From: Prevotella sp.
GTDB lineage: Bacteria > Bacteroidota > Bacteroidia > Bacteroidales > Bacteroidaceae
NCBI GenBank assembly: GCA_017443345.1
Contig: JAFSNR010000024.1
Coordinates: 45,893 to 109,892, forward strand
Direction: 5' to 3'
Length of the DNA: 64,000 nucleotides
Part shown: positions 1-8,250 of the stretch, one piece after another
How the letters are laid out: every line of letters begins with the position of its first letter
Numbering within the stretch: position 1 is the first letter of the stretch
Notes under the pieces: generated by a model
What the model was told of the DNA's origin: nothing
Seen by the model: only the letters and a program-made list of their open reading frames with translations
Database searches by the model: none
Translations under genes and position numbers: made by a program

Positions 1-82
1 GCGCTCCTTGTGCGTGACTTTCCAACGCAACCAAATGGGTTGCCACCATCATCATTGCAATTGAAAAAAATCTTTTTGTCAT
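1..82 (-). CDS. N-terminus of a secreted protein, cut by the window edge
   Basis: Only the first 27 codons are inside the window. They encode Met-Thr-Lys-Arg, a hydrophobic stretch rich in Met, Ala and Val, and then SHAQG, which is a normal Bacteroidetes signal peptide with a cleavage site near AQ. The product is therefore exported, but its function cannot be told. The start at 82 is supported by a -7 box at 124-132, about 40 bases upstream. The promoter lacks a -33 box and carries the same activator-like motif as the PL11 lyase and the rhamnogalacturonan operon, so a role in pectin use is inferred. Confidence 0.7.
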   Translation of the reverse strand, partial: MTKRFFSIAMMMVATHLVALESHAQGA

Positions 83-123
83 ATTGTTGATCGTTTTAAT
101 TGTAATTCAATTCAATTTCGAGG

Positions 124-178
124 GCAAAGATATTACCTCTTTATATATAATATGATGGAGATTTGTGCAGAGGAATGG
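124..178 (-). promoter_or_regulatory. Promoter with putative HTCS site, copy A
   Basis: On the minus strand TATCTTTGC (124-132) is a Bacteroidetes -7 box. No TTTG lies at the -33 position. At 149-178 a motif begins AATATGATGGA, has GTGC from its 17th base and repeats ATGGA from its 27th base. Copies B (7071-7100) and C (18930-18959) line up with it without gaps at nearly the same distance from their -7 boxes. The GATGGA/AATGGA half-sites are 20 bp apart, as expected for an AraC-type activator. Confidence 0.55.
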
Positions 179-218
179 AAAAAAGTGCAATATGCGTACG
201 GTTTGCCATGAGGCATAC

Positions 219-252
219 AAAAATCCCCGCATTGCGACGGCAATGCGGGGAT
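219..252 (-). terminator. Intrinsic terminator after the Rpn gene
   Basis: ATCCCCGCATTG at 223-234 is the perfect complement of 241-252, with a 6-base loop. On the minus strand the stem is followed by a short T-run. It lies about 30 bases beyond the stop of the Rpn-family gene. Confidence 0.8.
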
Positions 253-284
253 TATGCTATATGGTCAAATATTGTGCTTATCGC

Positions 285-1142
285 TCACAAGGCTTCTATT
301 TCCTCAGCCGTCAGGCCAGTGGCTTTGGCGATGTCTGTTGTAGCCAAGTTCATACTTTTGAGTTTACGGGCAATCTCTGTCTTTTCTTCCGTCCTGCCTT
401 CTTCCCGACCCTTATTATGGGCTGTTGTCACAATACTGTAGTTATCCCAATAGTCTTTCTTACTTGCCACATACTCACGTTGCTCTTCTGGTGTGAAATG
501 GGCAATCTCAGCTTGTTCAAAGAGTCGGCTGAAGATACGTTCCTGAAGAGCCTTGGGACGCTCCAAAAGGCGGGTCAGGTTTGAGAGAGCGAACATCCAC
601 TTATCAAACATAGTCTCCAACTCGTCCTCACGCTTATTGAACTTCGGCATCTCAAGATACACAAAGGTCAACTTGTCGTAGAAGACATGGTTGTCCTCCA
701 CGTCCTTCAGTTTCACCTCATGAATGAAACTGTCAGCAGGATATTCTTCGTCAGGGAAAGTGAAGTTAAGGATACCCACCGTATAGACATCTTCCAAATG
801 GTAGTCCCATTTGCCCTTTGGGGCTTGTTCGCGAATAGGATAGGTGGAGTAGTAGATACTGCGATCCTTAAAATATTGCTGTTCCGCCTTTTGCATCTCC
901 ACAATCATCTTGCTACCGTCTGCCAACTGGCAATACACGTCGTAGACAGCCCTGCGATCAGTATAACGATCGCCAAGATGTTCATTATTCAGATAGGTGA
1001 GATCAGTTATTTCCTTCTGACCTTTGAACAGGGCATTCAGGAAACTAATCAGCAAGTCCTTGTTCAGTTCTGTGCCGAACAACTTCTTAAACCCAAAGTC
1101 TGTATACGGGTTAACATACCTCTCGCTGACGTTCACATCCAT
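285..1142 (-). CDS. Rpn family recombination-promoting nuclease / PD-(D/E)XK transposase-like protein
   Basis: A 285-residue protein of the Rpn / PDDEXK_2 family. These are small nucleases related to YhgA that promote RecA-independent recombination in E. coli and occur in many diverged copies in Bacteroidetes. The N-terminus NPYTDFGFKKLFG, the central DVYCQLADG and IVEMQK stretches (the nuclease core with its E-x-Q/K residues), and the C-terminal charged tail ending in TGLTAEEIEAL are all typical. I use the ATG at 1142, with AGGAG just upstream, rather than a longer reading back to 1256 that would run across the promoter. It is monocistronic, with its own palindromic promoter and a strong terminator. 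Whether it cuts DNA here is not shown. Confidence 0.85.
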   Translation of the reverse strand: MDVNVSERYVNPYTDFGFKKLFGTELNKDLLISFLNALFKGQKEITDLTYLNNEHLGDRYTDRRAVYDVYCQLADGSKMIVEMQKAEQQYFKDRSIYYSTYPIREQAPKGKWDYHLEDVYTVGILNFTFPDEEYPADSFIHEVKLKDVEDNHVFYDKLTFVYLEMPKFNKREDELETMFDKWMFALSNLTRLLERPKALQERIFSRLFEQAEIAHFTPEEQREYVASKKDYWDNYSIVTTAHNKGREEGRTEEKTEIARKLKSMNLATTDIAKATGLTAEEIEAL

Positions 1143-1224
1143 TTTCTTTTCTCCTTTCGTTGTCTTGTCTACATGATTCTCCATAGATTTTAAATTTAGA
1201 GGGTTTAACTTAGTGATATCGGCT

Positions 1225-1272
1225 GCAAAGATACAATTTTTCCCTGAAACGACCAAACGTTTCAGGGAAAAA
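1225..1272 (-). promoter_or_regulatory. Promoter with palindromic operator over the -33 box (Rpn gene)
   Basis: The -7 box is TATCTTTGC (minus strand, 1225-1233). The -33 TTTG is at 1254-1257, 20 bases away, and sits in the loop of a perfect inverted repeat with 15-base arms (1237-1251 and 1258-1272; core CCCTGAAACG). A repressor bound to the palindrome would cover the -33 box. The same layout recurs at 8093-8139. The hairpin also lies just past the stop of the GltD-like gene, so it could act as that gene's terminator. Confidence 0.65.
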
Positions 1273-1282
1273 CTTACGGCGG

Positions 1283-2656
1283 CTACATATTGATGGCCTG
1301 CAATAGTTTGACGGCATCGACATATTGGGCGATGCCCAAGGCTACTTTTTTGGCATCCTGCATGGCATGGACTACGGTGGCCTGACGGTTGGCCACGTCG
1401 CCACCGGCAAAGACACCCTTGCGGGTGGTCATGCCGTAAGGCAGGTCACGGGTGATGAGGAATTTGCGCTCGTCGTTCTCCAGCCCCGACGTGGTGCGCA
1501 CTATCTTGGTGTTGGGCATGGCACCGATGGCCATGATGATATTATTGGCGGGCAGCGTCTGGCGAACAGGTTCCTGGCCCGGTTCTGCTGTTTCGAGCAC
1601 AATCTCCTGAATATCCAAATGCTCGTCTACGTGTATCTCCTTGATGGCTGCCCACCAGTTGAAGTGTACTCCCTCGCTGACGGCATCATCGTACTCTGCC
1701 CGAAGAGCTGACATTGTGTCGATACCCTCGTTGAAGATGACGTCTACCTGCGAAGCTCCGATGCGCAAGGCTGTTCGCGAGGCATCCATCGCCGTGTTGC
1801 CGCCACCGATGACCCAGACGCGGGCACCAGGATGGACATGGGTTTCGTCAGGCGACATGAACCCTTCGGCAATCAGCTCTACACGGCGCAGGAAGTGGGT
1901 GGCAAAGCGAATTCCTGTCAAGTCGGCACAATGCGTGCCATTCTCACCCTCCGAGATGTATCGCCCACCTTGACAGATGGGAATCTCCAAGGAGCGGGGC
2001 TTGCCAAGACCTGTACCTATAAAGATGGCATCGAAGCCCTGCTGGAACAGGCTGTCGACGGTTATCTCCACACCGACATGGGTATTGCGATGGATGATGA
2101 CACCCATCTTCTCGATATAGCGTATCTCACGGGCCACAACCTCCTTCGGCAGTCGGTATTCGGGTATGCCATAGCGCAGCACGCCACCGCATTGAGATTC
2201 CATCTCGAACATTTCGACAGCAAAGCCCATGCGGGAGAGATCGCCAGCCACGGTGATGCCCGAGGGACCTGCGCCGATGACAGCCACCTTACCGCGTGTC
2301 TTCTCCGTGATGTCCTCGTGGGTCAGCTCGTTCTCCGAGTCGAAGTCGGCAATAAACCGTTCCAGTTTGCCGATATTCACCGCCTCGCCCTTCTTGCCCA
2401 GCACGCAGGAGCCCTCGCACTGCTTCTCGTGTCCACAGACACGGCCGCAGACGGCGGGCAGGTTACTCTTCTGGCGGATGATGCTGATGGCATTGCCCAG
2501 GTTGCCCTTCTTCAACTCGTGGATCCAGTCGGGGATATCGTTGCTGATGGGGCAACCCTTCTTACACTGGGGCACCTTGCAATGCAGGCATCGCTGGGCC
2601 TCCTTGATGGCCTCGGCCATCGTGTAGCTCTCGTTGATTTCTTCCTTGAATTTCAT
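1283..2656 (-). CDS. gltD: GltD-like NADPH-dependent glutamate synthase / flavin oxidoreductase
   Basis: A 457-residue iron-sulfur flavoprotein of the glutamate synthase small-subunit family, which passes electrons from NAD(P)H. An N-terminal 4Fe-4S domain has Cys23, Cys26, Cys31 and Cys35, then a second cluster at Cys70, Cys74, Cys80 and Cys84. An FAD-binding GAGPSG lies near residue 125 and an NADPH-binding GGGNTAMDASR near 285. No large GltB subunit is adjacent, so it may act alone as in archaeal GltA-type enzymes or serve as a general oxidoreductase. It starts only 15 bases after the GH2 gene and has no visible promoter of its own, so read-through from the PL11-GH2 operon is likely. Confidence 0.85.
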   Translation of the reverse strand: MKFKEEINESYTMAEAIKEAQRCLHCKVPQCKKGCPISNDIPDWIHELKKGNLGNAISIIRQKSNLPAVCGRVCGHEKQCEGSCVLGKKGEAVNIGKLERFIADFDSENELTHEDITEKTRGKVAVIGAGPSGITVAGDLSRMGFAVEMFEMESQCGGVLRYGIPEYRLPKEVVAREIRYIEKMGVIIHRNTHVGVEITVDSLFQQGFDAIFIGTGLGKPRSLEIPICQGGRYISEGENGTHCADLTGIRFATHFLRRVELIAEGFMSPDETHVHPGARVWVIGGGNTAMDASRTALRIGASQVDVIFNEGIDTMSALRAEYDDAVSEGVHFNWWAAIKEIHVDEHLDIQEIVLETAEPGQEPVRQTLPANNIIMAIGAMPNTKIVRTTSGLENDERKFLITRDLPYGMTTRKGVFAGGDVANRQATVVHAMQDAKKVALGIAQYVDAVKLLQAINM

Positions 2657-2671
2657 AACTTGTAAAAGTTA

Positions 2672-4462
2672 CTATTTCCTTAAATAGTAATCATGAACAA
2701 CGTGCCAGGCCCGCTTGCGGAGGCCCTGATCGGAGACGAGGCCCTTGCGGTTCCAGCCGTCCTGATGGTCGGGGTGCATCCGGTAGGGCGAACGGAAGTC
2801 GAAGAGCACCCAGGGGGAGATACCGCAGAGGTTGGGTATCTGCTCGAACATCTCGATATTGTCGAGATAGAGTTTCTCCTGATGATCCTCGCTCCAACTG
2901 CTGACGACGGTGGCATCGCCCGACTGACCGTAAAGCGCCTCACCACCAAACTCCGAGATAAAGAGCGGTTTTTCACTTGCCACCTCCCAGCGACACTCAG
3001 CTGGCGGCAGCGGCCAGGCGGAGTACCAGCCCATGTATCGGTTGATACTGATGATGTCGAGATAGGGAATCATACCATCGTCGAGGTGGAAGCACTTCCG
3101 CTGCTTGTCCCAGACGGCAGTGTTGAAGGCGGCGGTGTAGAGACGGGTGGAGTCTATGTCCTTACCCGTCTGGAGCAATTCTCTCAAGAAGGCATTGCGT
3201 GCCTCTCCGTCCTTCGTCTCGTTGGCGATGCCCCAGAAACAGTCGGCACAGCGGTTCACGTCGCGCATGATTGTTTCCTTCAGCATCTGCTTAGCGATGC
3301 CACAGGTGGTGGCATTGCCAAAGTCGATGTCCTGCCAGACGGGTATTTCCTGCCACACCATGATACCCATCTTCTCAGCCCCACGGACGATGTATTCGTT
3401 CTGCTGGTAGTGGGCCAGACGGATGGTGTTCACGCCCAAAGCCTTGGCTTCGGAGAGCAGATAGGCCGCATCGCCCTCACTGTAGGCTCGGCCCATGCGC
3501 TGGGGTATCTCCTCATGGAAGGACACACTGCGGAGGAAGATTTCTCTGCCGTTGAGCAGCACCTTCGTACCCTTTACCTCTATATTCCTGAAGCCTATCT
3601 GTTCGCAGACAGTATCCTGACGGCTGTAGAGACGTACCTCATAGCGTTTCGGATCCGTTGGCGACCAGCGTACCAAACGCTTGACACGGAACGAATTTTC
3701 CGCGATTCCATCGGCATTCGTCCTGACTTTCACAGCCTGCTTCAGTTCCGGGATCTCTATGCTGACGGTCTCACCAGCCACAGCCTCCGACAGCCAGACC
3801 CTGGCATGGATCAGGTCGGGCTCATGCTTGTCGAGCTGCACCTGGTAATAGCTGATATACTGGCTGGGCAGGGTGACGAGCATCACGTCGCGGGTGATGC
3901 CGCCATAGTTCCACCAGTCGAACTGCAGGGCGGGAATGGCATCCTTCTGTCGCTGGTTGCTCACCTCGACCACCAGCATATTGTCGCCATCCTTCAAGGC
4001 CTCCGTCACTTCCACCTGGAAGGGCGTGAAGGATCCCTCGTGGGAGACGAGTTTCTGTCCGTTCAGATAGACATTACACCGCTGGCTGACACCTGCGAAG
4101 TAGAGGAACTGCCGCTTGCCGATTTCTCGTCGGGCCGTGAAATGGCGGCCATACCAGACGGTGCCCTCGTAGTAGCGCAGTTCCTGGCGCTGTGAGTTCC
4201 AGTCGCCCGGAACGTTCAGTCGTGAACTGCCGTCGAGATCGTACTCGTAGAAGTCGGTCTTGCCCTTGGGGTGCGGGTTGGCATAGATCTTCTTCTTCAG
4301 CCCGCGGTCGTACTGGTCGACGATGGCGCCCCACTTGCCATTGAGCATCTGAATCTCACGGCCATACACGTTCTGGATATAGTCGGTGGCGGCCTTGAGC
4401 GGCAGAATAGCCGCAAGAGCCAGCATCAGGGATGCGATTCTTCTCATCATGTTTCTCGTCAA
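2672..4462 (-). CDS. Secreted GH2 beta-glucuronidase-like enzyme
   Basis: A 596-residue retaining glycosidase of family GH2 with an N-terminal signal peptide (hydrophobic core ending LPLKAA). The order is jelly-roll sugar-binding domain (about 30-190), immunoglobulin-like domain (200-300) and TIM barrel (300-596). The acid/base is Glu415 in WGIANE and the nucleophile is Glu504 in ISEFGGE. The motif ISINRYMGWY, together with the length, resembles E. coli UidA and points to beta-glucuronidase, though beta-galactosidase is possible. It follows the PL11 lyase by 9 bases, so the two are co-transcribed. It probably removes uronic acid or galactose decorations from rhamnogalacturonan fragments. Confidence 0.85.
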   Translation of the reverse strand: MTRNMMRRIASLMLALAAILPLKAATDYIQNVYGREIQMLNGKWGAIVDQYDRGLKKKIYANPHPKGKTDFYEYDLDGSSRLNVPGDWNSQRQELRYYEGTVWYGRHFTARREIGKRQFLYFAGVSQRCNVYLNGQKLVSHEGSFTPFQVEVTEALKDGDNMLVVEVSNQRQKDAIPALQFDWWNYGGITRDVMLVTLPSQYISYYQVQLDKHEPDLIHARVWLSEAVAGETVSIEIPELKQAVKVRTNADGIAENSFRVKRLVRWSPTDPKRYEVRLYSRQDTVCEQIGFRNIEVKGTKVLLNGREIFLRSVSFHEEIPQRMGRAYSEGDAAYLLSEAKALGVNTIRLAHYQQNEYIVRGAEKMGIMVWQEIPVWQDIDFGNATTCGIAKQMLKETIMRDVNRCADCFWGIANETKDGEARNAFLRELLQTGKDIDSTRLYTAAFNTAVWDKQRKCFHLDDGMIPYLDIISINRYMGWYSAWPLPPAECRWEVASEKPLFISEFGGEALYGQSGDATVVSSWSEDHQEKLYLDNIEMFEQIPNLCGISPWVLFDFRSPYRMHPDHQDGWNRKGLVSDQGLRKRAWHVVHDYYLRK

Positions 4463-4471
4463 TAGAATTTC

Positions 4472-7006
4472 CTAATAGACCACTTTCTTGCCGTTGACGA
4501 TATAGAGGCCCTTTCTTAGTGGAGTGCCTTGTGGCTTGCTGATGCGGCGTCCTTGCAGGTCGTAGATGCCGTTTTTCTCCGATTCCATCGTCATAGGCAG
4601 CGACAGGATGGCCGTCGTCCCTTCTTCTGTGATACCGATACCACGGGTCTGAGCTGCAGGAGCCAGATTCTTGTCGGATTTGAGGTACGACTTGCCCTTG
4701 GCAATCGTTGTGTTGTCTTCCACTGGGAAGAATTTGGCGGTGCCAGCATCGTCGGCTGCGAGGATATAGTTCCAGTGCGAGGCGTCAGGCTGAGTGCGCA
4801 GAGCTTCATCCATGCTCACCAATTGCATGTAGTTGTTATCCACCGTATAAGAACTGCCATCGGCATAGTAGAGACCGACACTGCTGTTGGGAGTACCCTT
4901 CAGGATAACGCCTGTTGCAGTGGGGATACCATTTACCTGTGTCAACACGATGTTGTTGGAGCCAGGTTTGGCCGTGTAGACCTTTACGCCAGTCTCTGGT
5001 CTCAGCTGGTGCCCAGTATTGTTGCTGAAGGTGGCATAGCCCGTTGCACCAATGCTTACCTCTACCTTCTCGCTCTCCAGGTCGCTGCCCAGATAGTAGC
5101 CCAACTGTGTTGGCATGTTATAGCCCACATTCTGGTTCAGGGCCGACATCTCATAGACATGATCCGTCATCAGCCAGGGGAACTGATACTGCGTGGGATA
5201 CCAGGTGGAGAACACCTTCAGGTTCTTGGTGCGGGTGGCATCGGGGTAGATGACCTCTTCGCGCCAATCACCTAAGAAATCTCCATACCACGATGGATTC
5301 TCTTTGGTGCCGTTGATCTTTACGGCATCATAGCGATAGACGGTAAAGGGGCGGCTGCCATCGTCGTGACGACTGATGGTAGCTCCATTCAGCAGCTGGC
5401 GATTCAGACCACCGTCAAACCAGATGGCCATATTGCACGATGAGGGAGAATAGCCAAGGTCTTCGCCACTGATGCTGTGCGCATTGCTCTGATACCACCA
5501 CATCTCACAGCCTGGCGATGAGGGGTCGATATCAGCAATAAGGGCACGGCCAGTATCGTTATCATCGGCTGCATCCTGTTTCCAGATGGTCTCACCTGTT
5601 CTGGCATCGCGCAAAACGGCCATTGTCTTGCCATATTCCTGACATGACCAGATCTGAAGACCTTCGCGCGAAGTATCGAATTTACCTAAATGGAGGGCGT
5701 CGCCGTGACCATAGCCACTGGTATAAAGACCCACGCCGTCATCGTCGACAGTCATGCTACCCAATACCACTTCGTCTTTGCCGTCACCATCGACATCGCC
5801 TACACTCAGCGAGTGGAAACCTTGGGCGGCATAGGCACTATAAGGCTTACCATCTTTGCCAGTCTTGTTGTCGTCAGTATTGAAGTTCCAGCGTTTGGTC
5901 AATTGGCCATTGCTATAGTCCCAGGCCTCCACGACGGACTTACCGTAGATGCCTCGGCAGAGGATGATGGAGGGCTTGCCGCCACTGACATTGGCCACCG
6001 CCACACGCAGACTGTTAGCACGTTTCCAGTAATCATCCTTCTTGGTTTTCGTAGGATCGTCCCATTCCTCACTGGTGTCGCCTCGATAGATATAGTCAGC
6101 ACGTGCCAGCTCCTTACCTGTTTTGCCATCGACCACGGAGAAGAATTCTGGTCCAGCTGCGATATAGTGATGATAGGTCTTACCCTCAACGCCTACTCCA
6201 CGATAGTCGGTTCTGCCATCACCATCCGTATCGCCTATCTCTGTGCCATCACCGAAGATGGTGCCTTCGCCCGTCTTGAAAGCCACTTCGCACTTGCCGT
6301 CACCATCGAAGTCGGCCACAGCGAAGCTCGCACTATTACCAAGAACGATGTTAGGGCCTGAGCAGACACGCCACAAAAACGTGCCGTCAAGTTTGTATGC
6401 CTCAAAGAGAACAGTGTGTCGCGCATCACTTGGTGACTCCTTGGCGCCAGTACCCTCTATCTTCAGGTCATCGTTAGTACCAGGTGTTCCTTGTGTCAGG
6501 AGTCGTCTGACGATAATCTCATGGATACCATCACCATCAAGGTCGCCTACACTCACATCGTTGGCTTCATACCAATATTTACTATGGATATCCTCCGTAC
6601 CCTTGAGGGGAATCTCGATATAGGGCAGCCCTGTTGAAGACTGGGATGCAGGCATGGTATAAGTGCCTATTGTCTCATCGCTTCCGTTAAGCGTCAGACG
6701 ATAAGTGTTGTCTTTTGAACGATCTGCATTTATATCCTGCCAGTTGGTCTTGCCCTTGATAGGTTCGCTGTTCAGTTTCTCACCGTTGCGGTAGAGGTCG
6801 AAAGCCGTGTTCGATCCGTCGCCTGGCAGCATGCGCCACGACAGCAGGATGATATTATTGTAGACTCCCAAAGTCTTCGATGGATTGGAGGCGTCACTCC
6901 TTCCATTGATGGATCCCCACAGCATGCGCTGATTGCCATCAGCCCAGGCAGGAGCAGCTATTGCCATACTGGCAGCCAATACCAAAGTCTTAAACTTCTT
7001 CATCAT
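4472..7006 (-). CDS. PL11 rhamnogalacturonan lyase
   Basis: An 844-residue secreted lyase that cleaves the rhamnose-galacturonic acid backbone of rhamnogalacturonan I by beta-elimination. The signal peptide ends at APAWA. Residues 25-115 form an Ig-like domain, and about 120-640 form the eight-bladed propeller with repeated DxDGDGxxE calcium loops (for example DLDGDGIHE and DFDGDGKCE), as in YesW and YesX. The C-terminal region (about 650-844) has a beta-sandwich and ends in a short domain with KGLYIVNGKKVVY, a tail common on Prevotella secreted proteins. It is the first gene of a minus-strand operon with the GH2 gene. Its promoter carries putative regulator site B. Confidence 0.93.
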   Translation of the reverse strand: MMKKFKTLVLAASMAIAAPAWADGNQRMLWGSINGRSDASNPSKTLGVYNNIILLSWRMLPGDGSNTAFDLYRNGEKLNSEPIKGKTNWQDINADRSKDNTYRLTLNGSDETIGTYTMPASQSSTGLPYIEIPLKGTEDIHSKYWYEANDVSVGDLDGDGIHEIIVRRLLTQGTPGTNDDLKIEGTGAKESPSDARHTVLFEAYKLDGTFLWRVCSGPNIVLGNSASFAVADFDGDGKCEVAFKTGEGTIFGDGTEIGDTDGDGRTDYRGVGVEGKTYHHYIAAGPEFFSVVDGKTGKELARADYIYRGDTSEEWDDPTKTKKDDYWKRANSLRVAVANVSGGKPSIILCRGIYGKSVVEAWDYSNGQLTKRWNFNTDDNKTGKDGKPYSAYAAQGFHSLSVGDVDGDGKDEVVLGSMTVDDDGVGLYTSGYGHGDALHLGKFDTSREGLQIWSCQEYGKTMAVLRDARTGETIWKQDAADDNDTGRALIADIDPSSPGCEMWWYQSNAHSISGEDLGYSPSSCNMAIWFDGGLNRQLLNGATISRHDDGSRPFTVYRYDAVKINGTKENPSWYGDFLGDWREEVIYPDATRTKNLKVFSTWYPTQYQFPWLMTDHVYEMSALNQNVGYNMPTQLGYYLGSDLESEKVEVSIGATGYATFSNNTGHQLRPETGVKVYTAKPGSNNIVLTQVNGIPTATGVILKGTPNSSVGLYYADGSSYTVDNNYMQLVSMDEALRTQPDASHWNYILAADDAGTAKFFPVEDNTTIAKGKSYLKSDKNLAPAAQTRGIGITEEGTTAILSLPMTMESEKNGIYDLQGRRISKPQGTPLRKGLYIVNGKKVVY

Positions 7007-7046
7007 ATCGTTTCTTGCCTTTTAGTTATTATTCGGATTAACGACG

Positions 7047-7100
7047 GCAAAGGTATACATTATAATATATAATATGATGGAGAATAGTGCATAGGGATGG
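7047..7100 (-). promoter_or_regulatory. Promoter of PL11 operon with putative HTCS site, copy B
   Basis: The minus-strand -7 box TACCTTTGC is at 7047-7055; no TTTG is seen at -33. The motif at 7071-7100 has GATGGA twice, 20 bp apart, with GTGC between. It starts 16 bases upstream of the -7 box, against 17 bases for copies A and C. Confidence 0.6.
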
Positions 7101-7109
7101 AAAAACATA

Positions 7110-7148
7110 CAAAAAGCCCGCACTGCCATCAGCGGTGCGGGAAATTTT
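7110..7148 (-). terminator. Intrinsic terminator of the DUF3791/DUF3990 operon
   Basis: CCCGCAC at 7118-7124 pairs with GTGCGGG at 7136-7142, and the minus strand continues into TTTTTG. It lies 26 bases past the stop of the last gene of the module. Confidence 0.75.
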
Positions 7149-7174
7149 GATTGTTTATACCAACTGTTATTAAT

Positions 7175-7393
7175 TTAGTCTTTCTCTGTGAATTCCTGAT
7201 ACAAGGCTACAGGACCATAATGCCATAGTTTGGTATCTTCCTGCTCAAGATTCTTATAGGTGTTGGATTGATAGAAGAGCCTCAATGCATCAAGCATGGA
7301 TACTGGATGCTCATTAACATATTGCTCAACAACAGCGGCCACCTTTCCAGGCAGAAGTAAATACAAGTTCTTTTGGGTAATCTCTGGTATCAT
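7175..7393 (-). CDS. Small protein of the DUF3791/DUF3990 module
   Basis: A 72-residue soluble protein with no signal peptide. Its second half (ALRLFYQSNTYKNLEQEDTKLWHYG) resembles the short DUF3791-like or helical partner proteins often found next to DUF3990 genes; I do not recognise it with certainty. The ATG overlaps the DUF3990 stop by 4 bases (ATGA), so translation is probably coupled. An antitoxin or accessory role is inferred from position only. Confidence 0.6.
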   Translation of the reverse strand: MIPEITQKNLYLLLPGKVAAVVEQYVNEHPVSMLDALRLFYQSNTYKNLEQEDTKLWHYGPVALYQEFTEKD

Positions 7394-7872
7394 ATGCTTA
7401 TCTCCTTGCTATCCAAATACGTTAATGATTCCAACGATTTTTCTGTATGAAATAACATCTGGTCTACCAATTTGTATGCCCTCATCTCGCGAATAAGCGT
7501 TGGCTTATCAATAAAGCCTTGTTCAAAGAGAGCAAAGGCGGCGTATACCTTGTCGTTGGCTACTGGACCGTAGACGATGTCATAGTTATGTGTAAACTTT
7601 GGGACTGTTCTATTGTTATGGACAAAGTCTATCCATTCTTCACTAACCTTAGGGAAATGTAGGAATGAGAGGACATCCTTAGCATTCTCATCCCATTCGT
7701 ATACATTCACATAGCCACTCGTTTGGGTTTCATCCAATTTCCTCTTTACCCATCTTTCTGCCTGTTCAAAAGAGGTCGTTGTATAAAAACCTGTTCCGTA
7801 GTCAGAAGTATGGCCTGTAGGTATGATTCGTGGAGTAACCACTTTAACTAAACTACCATGATATATCTTCAT
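7390..7872 (-). CDS. DUF3990 protein, ADP-ribosyltransferase-like
   Basis: A 160-residue cytoplasmic protein of family DUF3990. The N-terminal YHGS (His5) and the later DYGTGFYTTT (Tyr30) fit the H-Y pattern of diphtheria-toxin/PARP-type ADP-ribosyltransferases, in which His and Tyr hold NAD; Glu59 in VYEW is one candidate for the third residue. The gene lies between two small partner genes with 4-base overlaps on both sides. That arrangement suggests a toxin-antitoxin module with this protein as toxin. NAD-dependent activity is inferred, not shown. Confidence 0.8.
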   Translation of the reverse strand: MKIYHGSLVKVVTPRIIPTGHTSDYGTGFYTTTSFEQAERWVKRKLDETQTSGYVNVYEWDENAKDVLSFLHFPKVSEEWIDFVHNNRTVPKFTHNYDIVYGPVANDKVYAAFALFEQGFIDKPTLIREMRAYKLVDQMLFHTEKSLESLTYLDSKEISI

Positions 7873-8084
7873 TGTTTCTTCCTTTTAATGATTTCATCTA
7901 TTTCCTGAACTATCCATTGTGCTCCTTGGGTATGCAGGACATCATAGTTCTTTACCAGATAATCGGTAATGCCGCAATCATCGAATAGCTTCATCGTTTC
8001 GCTACCCGACAATCCTTTATACATTTTGTACTGCTCAATGCAAAAGGAAAGAAAATACAATGTGTTTTGGTCTTCTTTTCCCAT
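7869..8084 (-). CDS. DUF3791 protein, putative antitoxin
   Basis: A 71-residue protein of family DUF3791, recognised from the pattern FLSFCIEQYK, then LSG near the middle, and YDVLHTQG before a charged C-terminal helix. These proteins are commonly encoded directly upstream of DUF3990. I choose the ATG at 8084; the longer reading to 8096 would need a TTG start inside the promoter. The -7 box ends only 8 bases before this ATG, so the transcript would be nearly leaderless. It is the first gene of a three-gene operon with ATGA overlaps. Confidence 0.8.
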   Translation of the reverse strand: MGKEDQNTLYFLSFCIEQYKMYKGLSGSETMKLFDDCGITDYLVKNYDVLHTQGAQWIVQEIDEIIKRKKQ

Positions 8085-8092
8085 ACTTTGCC

Positions 8093-8139
8093 GCAAAGAT
8101 ACGATTATTTCCTGAAACCGCCAAATGATTTCAGGGAAA
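8093..8139 (-). promoter_or_regulatory. Promoter with palindromic operator over the -33 box (DUF3791/DUF3990)
   Basis: The -7 box TATCTTTGC (minus, 8093-8101) and -33 TTTG (8122-8125) have a 20-base spacer. The -33 box lies between inverted arms TTTCCTGAAA (8108-8117) and TTTCAGGGAAA (8129-8139), with one bulged base. CCTGAAAC begins at the same distance from the -7 box as in the Rpn promoter (1225-1272). Confidence 0.65.
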
Positions 8140-8250
8140 AGTTCCTCTTAGCCGATGCTTTCATTACCTACCAGTCGCCTACACAACGAGTTGATGAGAA
8201 GATGACATCTCATTTTTATTTAGATGTATAATATTAAGTTTTGTAGATTT

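Noticed and set aside
2693-4195. 500-codon open frame on the plus strand
   Set aside because: It lies opposite a clear GH2 gene with both catalytic residues. It is a shadow caused by codon bias.
7071-7100. ATG-rich motif as the start of a small gene
   Set aside because: The frames close quickly, and the motif repeats at two other promoters at fixed spacing, which fits a binding site.
8140-8250. Short gene or RNA between the DUF3791 promoter and the inverted-repeat element
   Set aside because: Short frames exist, but none has a start signal or recognisable pattern. I see nothing supportable here.
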